DNA of 64,000 nucleotides from assembly GCA_018806985.1 (NCBI GenBank), contig JADANN010000443.1, forward strand, positions 697,001 to 761,000, written 5' to 3'. The number at the start of each line of letters is the position of its first letter. Positions within the stretch are counted from its first letter, which is position 1. Source of the stretch: Angiostrongylus vasorum (Eukaryota > Nematoda > Chromadorea > Rhabditida > Metastrongylidae). Made by a program: the position numbers and the translations under genes. The notes under the pieces were generated by a model. The model was not told the origin of the DNA, did no database searches, and was given only the letters and a program-made list of their open reading frames with translations. Of the stretch, positions 1 to 10,639 are shown piece by piece.

Positions 1-169
1 GACACAGTGCCATATGAGTCTATGATAAATGTGTAGAATGTTTAGCTTTTCTTTACTGCGTATTCTTCTTTTCATGGCACGGTATTGTGTGAAACATGGA
101 CCACAAGCACGTTGAGTTATGAGCAAAACTCGGAACTTCGGTCGTAAGTTGAACCTGCGATTACTTCTT

Positions 170-440
170 CTGAGTTGAACTTTAGCTTAGTTGGGTTCAA
201 TGTCAATTTATGCTCTCCACATAATTCCCGTTGACGAGTTAGCACCATTAGTTCAAAAATCTAGCTGAAATAAAAGGTAGAGCAAGGCCTTGGTTGGCGT
301 GGTGGACAACACATGAGCCTCTCAAACGGTTAATAGCGGATTCGAAGCCTACCTGAAGTTCCGAGTTTTCCTCATATCTTAGCATTCTTGTGGTTGCATG
401 GAATGTATTCTCATCTCTAGCTTTACATAGCAATTACTTT
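170..440 (+). repeat. SINE-C copy, degenerate
   Basis: Diverged member of the SINE-C family, recognised by its order of blocks: the leading segment related to TTAACTGGGTTCAATGCC, the GTTGACG block, a tRNA-like box A region (GGCGTGGTGG) and box B region (GCGGATTCGAAG), then TCTTAGCATT. It contains no gene. Orientation is given with box A first. Confidence 0.5.
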
Positions 441-510
441 TTCCATATCTATAAATTTCTTTCATGCGTACTCCGTTTCTAGGCAAATAAAGCCAACTAA
501 TTCACAAAAA

Positions 511-890
511 GTGGGTAGCCGGTAGCTCAGTGGTAGTGATGCCGTTCATCACGAGCACGATGCTATCTCAACTCCGTACCGGCTTATCGTGCCTTTTCTC
601 CCTCGGGGGTCAAGAAATTGGTACCAGAATTGTCTGGGCTCAACTCACTCTTTGAAATACACCTAGGATTGCTCGAGCACAGCTATATCAAAATTCGAGG
701 TAGAATTCACTCGACCAACATTCATCGGCAATCATAAAGAAGACAACAATACTCACGCAGCAGCCGAAACCAAACGTGGAAAGTTTGAAGACCTTGGTAG
801 ATGCTGCATGCGAGGAAACGAATGACATGCAAAAAGTGGTGTAATACGCACAGCAGATGTCAGGATGGGTCATGCAGAGTAAGTTTGAAA
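511..890 (+). repeat. SINE-B copy, interrupted
   Basis: tRNA-like repeat of the SINE-B family (better copies at 34732 and 43526). The head has a box A-like GTAGCTCAGTGGTAG and the middle contains GAAATTGGTACCAGA. The tail half (GCAGCCGAAACC, GATGCGAGGAAACGAAT equivalents) resumes near 750. It is decayed and carries no gene. Confidence 0.6.
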
Positions 891-910
891 AGATCTACAA
901 AAAATGTGAA

Positions 911-1160
911 GGGGGCACGTGTGGCGCAGTGGTCGGAGGCGCCCTGCAACGCACACGTGGAATCGATTCCCGCGATTGGTACCAGACTTGTCTGGGAGGA
1001 TAGCAGCACTGGTTAGATACATCGGTAGGGCACCGCTGGTCATTGTAAAGGCCAGATATGCATTCAATCACCTCCAACGATACTTGATGAAGTCGAATGC
1101 ATGGCGCATCCCTCAGGCATTGATCAACGCCGAAAGCTTTATCTTTTTATTTTGCAAAGA
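911..1160 (+). repeat. SINE-A copy (tRNA-derived SINE)
   Basis: Good copy of the most abundant repeat in the window. Box A is TGGCGCAGTGG and the box B-like block is GGAATCGATTCC. The body has GGTACCAGACTTGTCTGG, ACATCGGTAGG and GTCGAATGCATGGCGCATC, and the end is GATCAACGCCGAAAGCTTTAT. Short open frames here in both strands are chance frames through the repeat. Confidence 0.85.
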
Positions 1161-1249
1161 TGTGATTATAAATGCGTCGTTTTCTGGTTCAGCAATCGCG
1201 AGGTTGTTATGCAGGATACATTTACTTCCGTAGAAAAACACAATACAAT

Positions 1250-1640
1250 ACAACAGTAGCTGACGTTTCGCAGTATCGCCTTCTTCAGAGCCTGGAAGGG
1301 TGTACTGATATACAATTTACTAGGCCAAACGCTTTCAATAACACTTACAGAAAGACGAAAAACTTTATGGAAATTACATGATTAACAGCTTCTCGAAAAA
1401 TCTCACCACTTTTTTCGTGACTTCCAATGAGGAAGATTAAAACAGCTGACTATAGTCGCATGAGGTTGAGGACTGCACCACCCCCACACCAGTGATGCGA
1501 ACATACGGGGTCAGGTCGCGTATGTCTTCTATTCATTCATCCCTGCTATTCACTGTAGGGTTTTTGGATAAATGCTAAAGTTGCTAAGAAGTTTTCGCGT
1601 TAGTGTTTTAGTCTCCTGTGCAAGGATATTGACTTTTACT
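1250..1640 (-). mobile_element. Penelope-like element 3' fragment
   Basis: Minus-strand remnant of the PLE family seen intact at 2988-5978. It starts with the hammerhead-like block at 1250-1295 (CTGAAGA ... GAAAC GTC on the minus strand). It continues through the non-coding tail and the eroded end of the GIY-YIG frame (TCCTGTGCAAGGATATTGAC region). It is not coding. Confidence 0.6.
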
Positions 1641-1725
1641 TTAAAAATTTTTGATTATATTTGTAACATTTATGATATGACTTGTTTAAATGAGTTTCTG
1701 CAGAACGCAATACATTCTGAATTAA

Positions 1726-1731
1726 TTTATT
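1726..1731 (-). promoter_or_regulatory. Poly(A) signal AATAAA of BAR gene 1
   Basis: AATAAA on the minus strand about 75 bases downstream of the stop codon of the BAR gene ending at 1805. The spacing fits a short nematode 3' UTR. Confidence 0.6.
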
Positions 1732-1804
1732 AGTTCTTTAATGTACAATCTGTCTTCCTGCGTATGTTTGTAATGTGCATTGCAGTGTTGATATTTTTCG
1801 ACAT

Positions 1805-4800
1805 CTAGGTCACTTTCTTGATCTTTTCGTCGAGGAGTTTGGCCATCCCTTCATGGTATTGTTGTGTGCATTTGGCCCAGTCGAGAATATCCGCTACATG
1901 TAGTACCTTCGTTTTCGGAAATCCATCCATTAGCGCCGTTATCTGAATGTGCTAATTTCTCTAGTGTTATCATGAAGTTCATATTTTTAAGACTAAGCCG
2001 ACTTCAGCGAGTTTTTTTTCAAAATCAGCAGCAGCTTTGTTGTAAACTTTGGTCTTTGATTCTATAAGTTTTGGTTCTTTTGTCGCTCGAAGATCGGCTT
2101 TTGCGAAATCCATTTCCCTCCGTAAACTGTCCAACTCTGAATTTTCGCAAAATAAGTTTTCGTCTGAGAAATGGTTGGTGGTAGCCACGTACCGGTACGC
2201 TGAAGTGCAATCACCCAGTATTCGTGTTGAACGAAACTGCGGATGTTATGTAAGGCGTGTCGTGCTCTCTGTAGGTAGTCATGGTGTTCTGTTGCTTGCC
2301 TTCGATACAAAGCTACTTGTTCTTTGTAATTCTGCAATTTGAATTGACGTATATAAAGGCTTACTGCAAACTTTCGCCTTTCTATGACACCATGGAGTGA
2401 CACAAACTTGAGCGCAATTGTAAATATGTGGTGAAGAAAGGAATACTATCGGGTTTTTTTTATCCCGAAATGGATACCTAGCCCACTCATATGAACGAGT
2501 ATTTTGGTCGAGTTTGATGAATCTCATTCTTCGACTATAGTAAGCAAAACAGTATATCCACTACTAATAGATTCCCGAAGGTTTGCATTGATTTAAATGC
2601 GTACGTAGTCGGGAGTAAATTAGCTTTTCAACTTCAACACAATTTCCGGTGAAGAGAATGCTTCAGAAAGCAAGGTGAGGCTAAAACTTTATCGTTTTCA
2701 GAACTTCAGACCTTTATGCAACCGAAATAGTTCACTGTTTTCTTGATGAGCAGACACGAAGTTGTTCTTACACGATGCATTCACAATCGCTGACGTTTTG
2801 GCGATTTTGCCTTCTTCAGAGTCTGCAAAGGTCAAATTGACATGCAGTCTACTCAGCCAAACACTTCCGTAACCTTAGCAGATAAGACTTAACACATAAA
2901 TTTGCATTCGCATAATAAGCAGCTTCTTTTAAACACCCACTGTTTCTCCCACGTCCGACTTTCTATTAACCTCGGCATTGATCAAGTAATTCTTCGTATT
3001 CTTGTTGAGCAAACACAAGGTGTTATTTTTATTCTTTATTCACGAACAAGCTGACGTTTCGGCGGATTTCGCCTTCCTCAGAGCCTGGAAAGGTCATGTT
3101 GACAGCAATCTATTCGGCCAAACACCTCCATAACCAAACAGAGAAAACGCTGAAGCAAGATTTCAATCACACTGAACACAGCTTTGCACACTCACCGCTT
3201 TCTATGAGGCTTCCACTGAGTATGTCGCGTGAAGACCAAGCGCACAGAGTTCACATGGAAGCGTAATATGCCCCCTCCCATCAAAATGACAGCCTTATAT
3301 ACTGCCCAATATCACGCGTGATAATGAGGCATTCTTCCCTGCGGTTCATTTTCGGATTTCTGGAATTAATCCAGAACGCCTCGAGAGTTTTGCGCGCTTG
3401 TGTTCTCGATTCCTGTGCGAGGATCGTGACACGTACTTCAAAGTCCTCCCCGCTATGTCTCTGGGTCCTATGCGTGCCTAGTGGGGTATTTGGTTTACGT
3501 TTGCCGACTAGGTGTTCTTTTATGCGGACAAAGAGGGGTCTGCCCGTTTCGCCAATGTATTCGTCTCCGCACACCTTACAGGAGATCAGATAAACTACAC
3601 CCGAGCTCATGCAATCACCGTCTCTTCCATTAAGGCAAACTATGCAATTTTGCGTTGCACACAGACGCTCATATAGGCGGTTGCGAACTAGCTGGCGCCT
3701 AAGATTACTCGGTGGCATTTCAACTACGTTTACCGAATTCTCTAGACCCGCCCTTCTTAAGCAGCGTTTTATAGCTGCACTTACATCATTTGAGATGAAG
3801 GGTAGGATAAACTGGACCATTTTATCGCTAGAGTTGTCGTTTGGAGGCCTAGGATTTCCTCTACACCTGTCCCGAGTTACAGTTTCGTAGCCATTAGAAA
3901 TGGCTATTTGCCGCGCCAAGTTCCGGGACTCCTCTCTCTGCTCCCTTCCCGTGCACACGTTGGTTGCTGTTCGAAACATGTTTCTTACCAGCGTCCTTTT
4001 CGTGTGAGAGGGGGTGAGAGGAGAGGTAATGAACCAAGTTGTTTTTATTAGTTGGCTTTCGGTACCACTTCGTAATGTAGCCATTTTCTGACAGGCTAAT
4101 TTGGACGTTCAGGAATGGAAGCCAGTTTTCTTTCGGTTTCTCTCGGGTGAACTTGATATACTCTGACTGTTCATTCAACAACTCGAAACATTTGTCCATT
4201 TCCGCTTGTGTTAAGCAAAGGACAAAACAGTCATCTATATATCTACAGTAGAGTAGCGGCCCGAGATCGATCACAAATCATTAGCTGGGTTAGACCAATC
4301 ATTAGCTGTGTAGACGAGCCAACGGATAGGATAACATGGTTTTTAACCGTAATATTTAACCAGTTGTTGAAACACATTCCAGCCCATCTTACGAATACCC
4401 AGATGTTTCTGGATCGTCTACGTACTGCGCAGCCCAGCAGCGCGTACGTGATGGAGTCGTTCGACGTTACTCCGCAGTGCAAGCCATATTCGAACTCCTG
4501 ATGCGACACGAAGGAGAAATAAAAATGTATGGCTTCAAGATAGAACAGTTGATGGCACTCTTAAAAGAATGCTTGAGCTGCTCAATCTTCAGATGGTCCG
4601 GAAAGTACTACGCTCAAATAAGAGGGTTGGCAATGGGACAACGATTGACACCAAGCCTGGCCATTGCGTTTATGTCTAAATGGAAGCACCGGTGATCGAT
4701 CTCGGGCCGCTACTCTACTGTAGATATATAGATGACTGTTTTGTCCTTTGCTTAACACAAGCGGAAATGGACAAATGTTTCGAGTTGTTGAATGAACAGT

Positions 4801-7800
4801 CAGAGTATATCAAGTTCACCCGAGAGAAACCGAAAGAAAACTGGCTTCCATTCCTGAACGATTAGCCTGTCAGAAAATGACTAAATTACGAAGTGGTACC
4901 GAAAGCCAAGTAATAAAAACATCTTGGTTCATTACCTCTCCTCTCACCCCTCTCACATGAAAAGGACGCTGGTAAGAAACATGTTTCGAACAGCAACCAA
5001 CGTGTGCACGGGAAGGGAGCAGAGAGAGAGTCCCGGAACTTGGCGCGGCAAATAGCCATTTCTAATGGCTACGAAACTGTAACTCGGGACAGGTGTAGAG
5101 GAAATCCTAGGCCTCCAAACGACAACTCTAGCGATAAAATGGTCCAGTTTATCCTACCCTTCATCTCAAATGATGTAAGTGCAGCTATAAAACGCTGCTT
5201 AAGAAGGGCGGGTCTAGAGAATTCGGTAAACGTAGTTGAAATGCCACCGAGTAATCTTAGGCGCCAGCTAGTTCGCAACCGCCTATATGAGCGTCTGTGT
5301 GCAACGCAAAATTGCATAGTTTGCCTTAATGGAAGAGACGGTGATTGCATGAGCTCGGGTGTAGTTTATCTGATCTCCTGTAAGGTGTGCGGAGACGAAT
5401 ACATTGGCGAAACGGGCAGACCCCTCTGTGTTCGCATAAAAGAACACCTAGTCGGCAAACGTAAACCAAATACCCCACTAGGCATGCAAAGGACCCAGAG
5501 ACATATCGGGGAGGACTTTGAAGTACGTGTCACGATTCTCGCACAGGGAATCGAGAACACAAGCGCGCAAAACTCTCGAGGCGTTTCTGGATTAATTCCA
5601 GAAATCCGAAAATGAACCGCAGGGGAAGAATGCCTCATTATCACGCGTGATATTGGGCAGTATATAAGGCTGTCATTTTGATGGGAGGGGGCATATTACG
5701 CTTCCATGTGAACTCTGTGCGCTTGGTCTTCACGCGACATACTCAGTGGAAGCCTCATAGAAAGCGGTGAGTGTGCAAAGCTGTGTTCAGTGTGATTGAA
5801 ATCTTGCTTCAGCGTTTTCTCTGTTTGGTTATGGAGGTGTTTGGCCGAATAGATTGCTGTCAACATGACCTTTCCAGGCTCTGAGGAAGGCGAAATCCGC
5901 CGAAACGTCAGCTTGTTCGTGAATAAAGAATAAAAATAGCACCTCGTGTTTGCTCAACAAGAATACGAAGAATTATCCACTGTTTCGTTCGGCGTAAATC
6001 TTCCAGTTATTTGCTGGGAACCAGCCGCACAGAGTATTCATGGGCGAGGAAAGTGCCTGAGTCAGGTCAAAAAAATAAGCCTGAGAAATGGCGCTAGGTC
6101 ACGTATGATTGCAAGACACTCTTCTCTGCGGTTCATTTTTTGGATTTTTAGAATTAATCCAAAACGTCAAGAGTTTTACGCAATGATATCTTGGATTCCT
6201 GTGCGAGGATAGTGGCTTGACTATGACTATGACACTTAATGTGTTTGGCTGAGTGGATTGCATGCCAATTTGGCATTTCCGGGCCCCCGAAGAAGGCGAA
6301 ACCGCCGAAACATCGGCTATTATGTGCTTATAAAGCTATAATACCAACCTCATGTTTGCTCATTGAAGAAAAAACGATGAAACTTGTTTCTGATTGATAA
6401 AAATGTGATGAATCTAATGGTTTTTATTTCAATCGATAGTGCTTATTATGAGCTTTGGTGTGCCACTCTAGGAGATGGAGGTTGGAATCCTGCATTAATT
6501 TCCAAACAACTTCGACTATGAAATCTTACATCTGGCTGGTAAATTCGTATTCGATTGACTTTCGTTTCATGTAATGAGGTTCACTAAGAGCTGAGACGTG
6601 TTTATTTAGACTTTGAAATGGTGGATTGGCCATCACTTATCATGACGTGCATTGAAATCTATGCACATAGGCATCATATGTTAAACTAATTTATTGTGAT
6701 TTTCATTGTAAAAAACTCACTAAAATCGAAGAAAGCTCGCATCGTTAAGTAATATTTACACGATCTGCCATGGTTAAATTGTAATCTTCTTGGGCGTGTA
6801 AATCCTTAATCTTTTCTATTTTTGTAGTCGAGGATGTACATCGAAACTGCCGAACATGCAGGATTTCGTCCGGAGAGGCACAATTTTGTCCCCCAGATGT
6901 TCGTCCATAATATCGCAGTTGCGTTAATAATTCTCTTTTTTCTGCATTATGTTGGTATTTTCAACGTTGTTTTAGAACTTGAAATAAAAAAGTTTCAAAA
7001 ATATAACTTTAACGATGCTGAGATATTTGCAAAACTCTGGACCGCAGGTGCCTATGGTGGGGAACGAACGCGTTATTGTCCTTTCCGGGGAGTAGCGCGC
7101 TCACCACCACACCATGCAGGTCCTTCGTTTCGCCTGTCTCTCATCTAGTTCTATTGAACCGTTCGTTCCCCACCATAGGCACCTGCGGTCCAGAGATTTG
7201 CAAATATCTCAGCATCGTTAAAGTTATATTTCGTAACGCATACCCTGCCCCTAAAAAGAGTAGGCAGTAAATAATAAGTCAAAATTAAAAAGTTTCACTC
7301 CAGAGCAACTATATGTGGCCTTGGGGCAGGTTAAACTCTAGATTTCACAAACCTCTAATACTTCAGTAATCGACAACTTCTTCGAAGTTATCCCAAACCT
7401 AGCATCAACACGAGTATGTTTATGCGAGCTACCAACTCCTATATAAAAGAATTTCTTACGCTGTAATCTTCGAATGATTTGTTGCTTGTCAGACAAGCAA
7501 CCACCATTTCATAGCGATCCTGTTCTGCAGGGGGTTCCAAATTTATTTTCGGTGCCTGAGTGTTGGAAATTATTTCGACATTACTCAACAAATCTCCAAA
7601 GTACTGCGATTTCGAACTACTTAGCTGCCTACTTTGAAACCAGCTGACTCGTCAGACTAACCGTAACGTGGAAACGGCCGTTCTCTTGTGTAGCTTTGTA
7701 TAGAGCATCGCTTACTTCATCAAGACATAACTGGAAAATTGTACCGTTACAGATAATTATCACATTTCTGGTGTAGTTTAGATCGGGTTTCAGCAAGTTG

Positions 7801-8108
7801 CTAAGTGACACCATTATGGGTCAGCAAATGAGATGAGGGAAACGTTGGACATACTGTCACCTTATAGCGATCCATGTGTTTCATGACGTCGTTGAGTTTT
7901 TTCGGAAAACTTCGTACGCTCAGCAATACCAGCAGTCTCTTTCAGCCGATGGAGAAACTTCTTCATGGCACGCTTATTGTCATTTTCAATCTAAACGCCA
8001 TTTCGAACATATATAACACTGGAAGGTGCTGCTGGGATTCTCGTACCTCGCTTCCATGTGTGACTACTCCTTTTCCCAGTTTCCGTATATCCTGGACATT
8101 CATCCATT
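1805..8108 (-). CDS. BAR-domain protein 1 (endophilin/amphiphysin-like), 7 exons, first exon missing
   Basis: Exons on the minus strand, 5' to 3': 8108-8047, 7990-7861, 7730-7662, 7555-7460, 2331-2193, 2136-2003, 1942-1805 (stop TAG). All have AG acceptors and GT donors and the phases join. The product is about 255 residues and is almost entirely one N-BAR-like helical domain. It has an N-terminal basic amphipathic stretch (MKKFLHRLKE), then IAERTKFSE, a mid-domain IRSFVQHEYW and ELDSLRREMDFAKADL, and ends in YHEGMAKLLDE. BAR domains dimerise and bind or bend membranes; the specific role is unknown. Exon 1 listed here enters in phase 2, so an upstream exon with the start codon is missing from the model. 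The second exon has one surplus A (positions 7897-7902) that breaks the frame; removing it restores 43 codons, the same as in the paralogue at 42367-46711. The 5.1 kb intron 7459-2332 contains all the PLE copies. Assignment to BAR is by motif pattern and heptad character; I do not recognise a named orthologue. Confidence 0.85.
2740..2960 (-). mobile_element. Penelope-like element tail fragment
   Basis: Short 3' tail of the PLE family lying in the large intron of BAR gene 1. Its hammerhead-like block at 2787-2826 is decayed: CTGAAGA and GTC are present but the GAAA core has become AAAA. Confidence 0.55.
3047..3091 (-). ncRNA. Hammerhead-ribozyme-like motif in PLE tail
   Basis: Reading the minus strand: CAGGCT, then CTGAGGA, then stem GGCG/CGCC with a short loop, then GAAAC, GTC and AGCTTG. 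CAGGCT pairs with AGCTTG over six positions (one G-U), as expected for stem I. CTGANGA and GAAA are the conserved hammerhead core and GTC fits the cleavage site. Stem III would be only AC/GT, the minimal form that is expected to work mainly as a dimer. An extra A follows CTGAGGA before stem II. Identical to 5874-5917. Confidence 0.6.
3281..4084 (-). pseudogene. PLE GIY-YIG endonuclease frame
   Basis: Open frame of 267 codons covering the C-terminal half of a PLE polyprotein. It has a Cys-rich linker (CATQNCIVC) followed by the GIY-YIG domain: VVYLISC as the GIY equivalent, EYIGETGRPL with the YIG, the conserved Arg in RIKEH, and an EAFWI block. It is the nuclease that nicks the target for reverse transcription. 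The N-terminal part is shifted relative to the RT frame 3894-4274, so this copy cannot make the full enzyme. Confidence 0.8.
4274..5978 (+). mobile_element. Penelope-like element, right copy with partial reverse transcriptase
   Basis: Plus-strand PLE, head to head with the left copy. It reaches further into the reverse transcriptase: SFDVT at about 4460 (catalytic motif with the first Asp), RGLAMGQRLTPSLA at about 4620-4665, and YIDDCFVL at about 4720 (the catalytic Asp pair). The GIY-YIG domain is in the frame 5004-5615 (EYIGETGRP). Several frameshifts split the protein (4330-4490, 4477-4695, 4680-4865, 5004-5615), so it is dead. The portion 4692-5978 mirrors 2988-4273 almost base for base. 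The tail has a hammerhead-like motif at 5874-5917 followed by AATAAA runs. Confidence 0.85.
5874..5917 (+). ncRNA. Hammerhead-ribozyme-like motif in PLE tail
   Basis: Same sequence and fold as 3047-3091 on the opposite strand: stem I CAGGCT/AGCTTG, core CTGAGGA, stem II GGCG/CGCC, GAAAC and cleavage triplet GTC (5907-5909). It lies about 260 bases past the end of the GIY-YIG frame and just before GTGAATAAAGAATAAA. Whether it self-cleaves cannot be told from sequence. Confidence 0.6.
5979..6375. mobile_element. PLE fragments in opposite orientations
   Basis: 5979-6225 is a minus-strand PLE piece (CACTCTTCTCTGCGG and GTGCGAGGATAGTGG are shared with 3320-3430). 6226-6375 is a plus-strand tail with a decayed hammerhead-like block at 6281-6325 (CCGAAGA in place of CTGANGA, GAAACATC in place of GAAACGTC). 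Together with the pair before them, they show repeated insertion into one intron. Confidence 0.55.
7005..7275. repeat. SINE-C inverted pair, compact palindrome
   Basis: The block TATAACTTTAACGATGCTGAG ... GGTGCCTATGGTGGGGAACG at 7000-7070 returns in reverse complement at 7165-7235. The arms are about 70 bases with a 95-base loop containing the rest of one SINE-C unit. The right end carries GAGTAGGCAGTAAATAA. It lies in the large intron of BAR gene 1. Confidence 0.7.
7897..7902 (-). other. Homopolymer with one surplus base in BAR gene 1
   Basis: A run of six A (minus strand) where the reading frame and the paralogous exon 46576-46448 (129 bases) require five. Upstream the frame reads AERTKFSEK; downstream LNDVMKHMDRYK lies in the next frame. 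It is either an assembly or sequencing error, or a genuine frameshift. Confidence 0.75.
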
Positions 8109-8261
8109 CTGAAACAGAAAACTTAACATGAGTCAGAAAATGACATTTCGCAGTGGAAGCAGCTGGAAGCTTTAAGGTTCGTGTCAGAGCTTGAAAAATA
8201 GTGCTGAAAACTTTTTTATAATTTTCACTCTCTTTACATTTTCACTTTACTGAATAAAAGA

Positions 8262-8590
8262 ATGAAGGAAGGATAAAACTTTGGGCGTTGATCAATCATT
8301 AGTGCATGCGTCATGCATAAGACTTCATCAAGTGTTAAAGGTGAGTGGATGCATATCTGGCCTTTACGTGATTCGAGGTGGTCTACCGATGTATCGAGCC
8401 AGTGCTGCCATTCTCCCAGTAATATTTGGTACCAATTTGCCGATCACGGAAGGATAGAAGGCTTGGGAAGCATAGGCCCAGACTAGTTTGGTGCCAATTT
8501 GCGTACCCGGGAAGGAGGGGAATGACAAGCCCTGAGCGTGGGATCGAATCAGCAAGCAGATGTGTACTGCAGGGCACCTATAACCATTAC
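8262..8590 (-). repeat. SINE-A copy
   Basis: Reverse-oriented SINE-A. The end block is at 8268 (GGATAAAACTTTGGGCGTTGATC), followed by the body with GATACATCGGTAG and GGTACCAA, with an internal duplication of the CCAATTTGC region. The head is at about 8590. Confidence 0.7.
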
Positions 8591-9180
8591 AATCCACGGT
8601 GGTCAAGAAATATTTGGCAAAATCATGCAAATGTTGTACTGATTTTTCTTAGAATGAGGTACATATTCAACGAGACGAAAAGGTTTGTGTAAAATTCGCA
8701 GTTTTGCGTTGGAGGGTTTTGCTAAGTTTGGAAATATTTGGTTTTCATACACGTTCAACTTTCAAAGAGTAAAGAGAACAAGCTTATGGAGGTGGGTATT
8801 GCATCAGTTCGTGGGTGATATTCTTCCTCTTTTTTCCTTTTCTGTAACTTTGTAATCTATTCCTTTAGTTTTTTCCTAGCTTTTTACTTTGTATAACCGC
8901 GTAATATCAGTGTGTTGACTGGTTCGGCTTGATGTAAAAGTCTTCAACAATCCTTTACTTGCCCAAAATCTGTCCTCTGTACAGGAATCCTTGAATTTGA
9001 ACCAAATGCAATCGAGATAGCTATTTTGTAAACTGTATGAAAGTTAGTGATTCAAACCCGATGGGATCTGCTGAAGATTGTGTTTGTGTTAGGCTCTTGC
9101 CCTCTTCTCCTCTAGTTTTTTGCTGACATGATTGACGATGTCGTGATCTGAAAGCCTTTATTTTTTGAGTTGCGAGGAAA
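8591..9180. other. No gene seen
   Basis: AT-rich sequence between a SINE-A and a SINE-C pair. No exon with convincing splice sites and homology was found on either strand. A stretch after an acceptor-like TCTGTACAG at about 8983 is open for about 15 codons but matches nothing I know. Confidence 0.5.
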
Positions 9181-9720
9181 TCCTGAATTGAACCTTAACC
9201 GTTTTATTTACTGCCTACTCTTTCTAATGGCAAGGGTATACTCCGAAATATAACTTAGTGATGCTTAGATGTTTGCAAAACTCCGGGCCGCAGGTGTCTG
9301 CAGTGGGGAACGAACGCGCTATTGTCCTTTCCGGTGAGTAACGCGTTCACCACCACACCATGCCGGTCCTTCGTTTCGCCTGTCTCTCTCGTTCGTCACC
9401 GCGAACTCATCGTTTTCGAATTCGAACTAATTAAAAAAAGAGTAGGCAGTAAATAAAACGGTTAAGATTGTGATTATAACTAAAGCCTCAGCTCAACTGG
9501 GTTCATTGCCGATTTGGGCTCCCCAGATCAATCCCGCTGACGGGTGATTGCTAATGGCAAAGGATCGATAGAACTAGCTGAGAGAGGCGAAACGAGGGAC
9601 CGGCATGGTGTGGTGGTGAACGCGTTACTCCGCGGAAAGGAAAATAGCGGGTTCGTTCCCCACCGCTGACACCTGGTGTCCGGAGTTTTGCAAATATCCT
9701 GAATTGAATATTTGAACTTC
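9181..9720. repeat. SINE-C inverted pair
   Basis: A minus-oriented SINE-C (9185-9440, ending in GTAGGCAGTAAATAA) followed directly by a plus-oriented one (about 9480-9720). Both have the GAACGCG/GCGTTC tRNA-like core and the TTTGCAAATAT block. Confidence 0.7.
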
Positions 9721-10249
9721 AGTGTGAATTAGGATTTCGTCTTGATGCCCATTGATTCCAATGCAAATATGGTTGGTTGTGGTTGCGCCTTTTAAGTTTT
9801 GGATAAACATGTCTCGACTCGTAGTAAATTCCAGCAGTTGAAACAAAAACCATTGGAACCAACAGTACTTTGCTAATTAAGTACACATTTCTTTATTCTG
9901 CAAGGACGAAATTGTGATCTCCTCGGGAGCACAAAACGTCCTTTGCTTTTTTTTTGTCGACGCTCACATTTAAAACGGCAAAGTGAGATTTCATCTAGAA
10001 AAAAGCCGACGATGTCCTAGAAAGTACCCCTGAAAAGGATAAAGCTCTCGGCGTTGATGAACCCGATTTTTTGCGGCCGCCGAATTAGTGTCGAGAATTT
10101 TAACAACCAAAACTTCCGTTTTATTTTTTGAAAAGTCGAGTTTTATATTGGCTTAAGATTACTAGGGATACTCCAGAAGAGTTATATCCTTACGGTGATA
10201 AAGTAGAATCTATTCTGTAACTTTTTCGTGAACAAAGACGATCACTTAT

Positions 10250-10312
10250 GGACCATTGAGTCGGATCAGTCCGATTTTGAAAAAGACGAAGACGTCGAAA
10301 TGTTGGCCGCAT
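10250..10312 (+). repeat. Decayed hammerhead-like tail, second family
   Basis: Contains AAGACGAAGACGTCGAAATG, the stem II and GAAA part of the second hammerhead-like family found better preserved at 53071 and 53456. The 5' core (CTGATGA equivalent) is lost. Confidence 0.4.
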
Positions 10313-10639
10313 ATGTCCTTCTTATCAACCTTATGTTAGCGTAGTTGTCCAAGAAGGTGTCTATTTTATATCTCTCGAGTTCACACCTCAAATGCTGTGG
10401 TTATCGGAAGTCTATCGGCAATTGTAGGAAACCATCATCTTTGCGAATGTGTTAAGAATATATAAATCTAGTAATGTTGCTTTAATGGCATCTAGAGCTG
10501 AGCCATGAACAATAGTTTTCCAAGGACGTTCTCTCCGAATTTATCTGAGTATTTCTGTGGTTTGACGTAAAGCTTATGTTAAAGGTGAGAGTTGATTGTC
10601 ACTGTGGTCGTAGTAGTAATTTAAATACTTGGTGGTAAA

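Larger units (their letters stand above)
2988..4273 (-). mobile_element. Penelope-like element, left arm of a 1.29 kb inverted repeat
   Basis: Minus-strand PLE copy whose whole length is repeated in inverse orientation at 4692-5978, separated by about 420 bases. It encodes the end of the reverse transcriptase (YIDD motif at about 4240, frame 3894-4274) and, after a frameshift, the GIY-YIG endonuclease frame 3281-4084. It then has a 270-base non-coding tail ending in a hammerhead-like motif. It is truncated at its 5' side: the fingers and RT motifs 1-4 are absent. It sits in the large intron of BAR gene 1, in the same orientation as the gene. Confidence 0.85.

Noticed and set aside
911..1000. 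tRNA gene (box A and box B in GTGGCGCAGTGG ... ATCGATTCC)
   Set aside because: The same head recurs in about 16 repeats with a long common body and no cloverleaf closure; it is a tRNA-derived SINE.
3609..3890. 93-codon plus-strand frame (also mirrored at 5069-5350 minus)
   Set aside because: Exact antisense shadow of the PLE polyprotein; it occurs in both arms only because the arms are copies.
7751..7800. Extra BAR exon on the minus strand reading QLAETRSKLHQKCDNYL after an acceptor
   Set aside because: It looks helical and BAR-like, but using it leaves only 20 bases before the next acceptor and breaks the phase. Skipping it joins 7861 to 7730 in phase, and paralogue gene 2 joins the same way.
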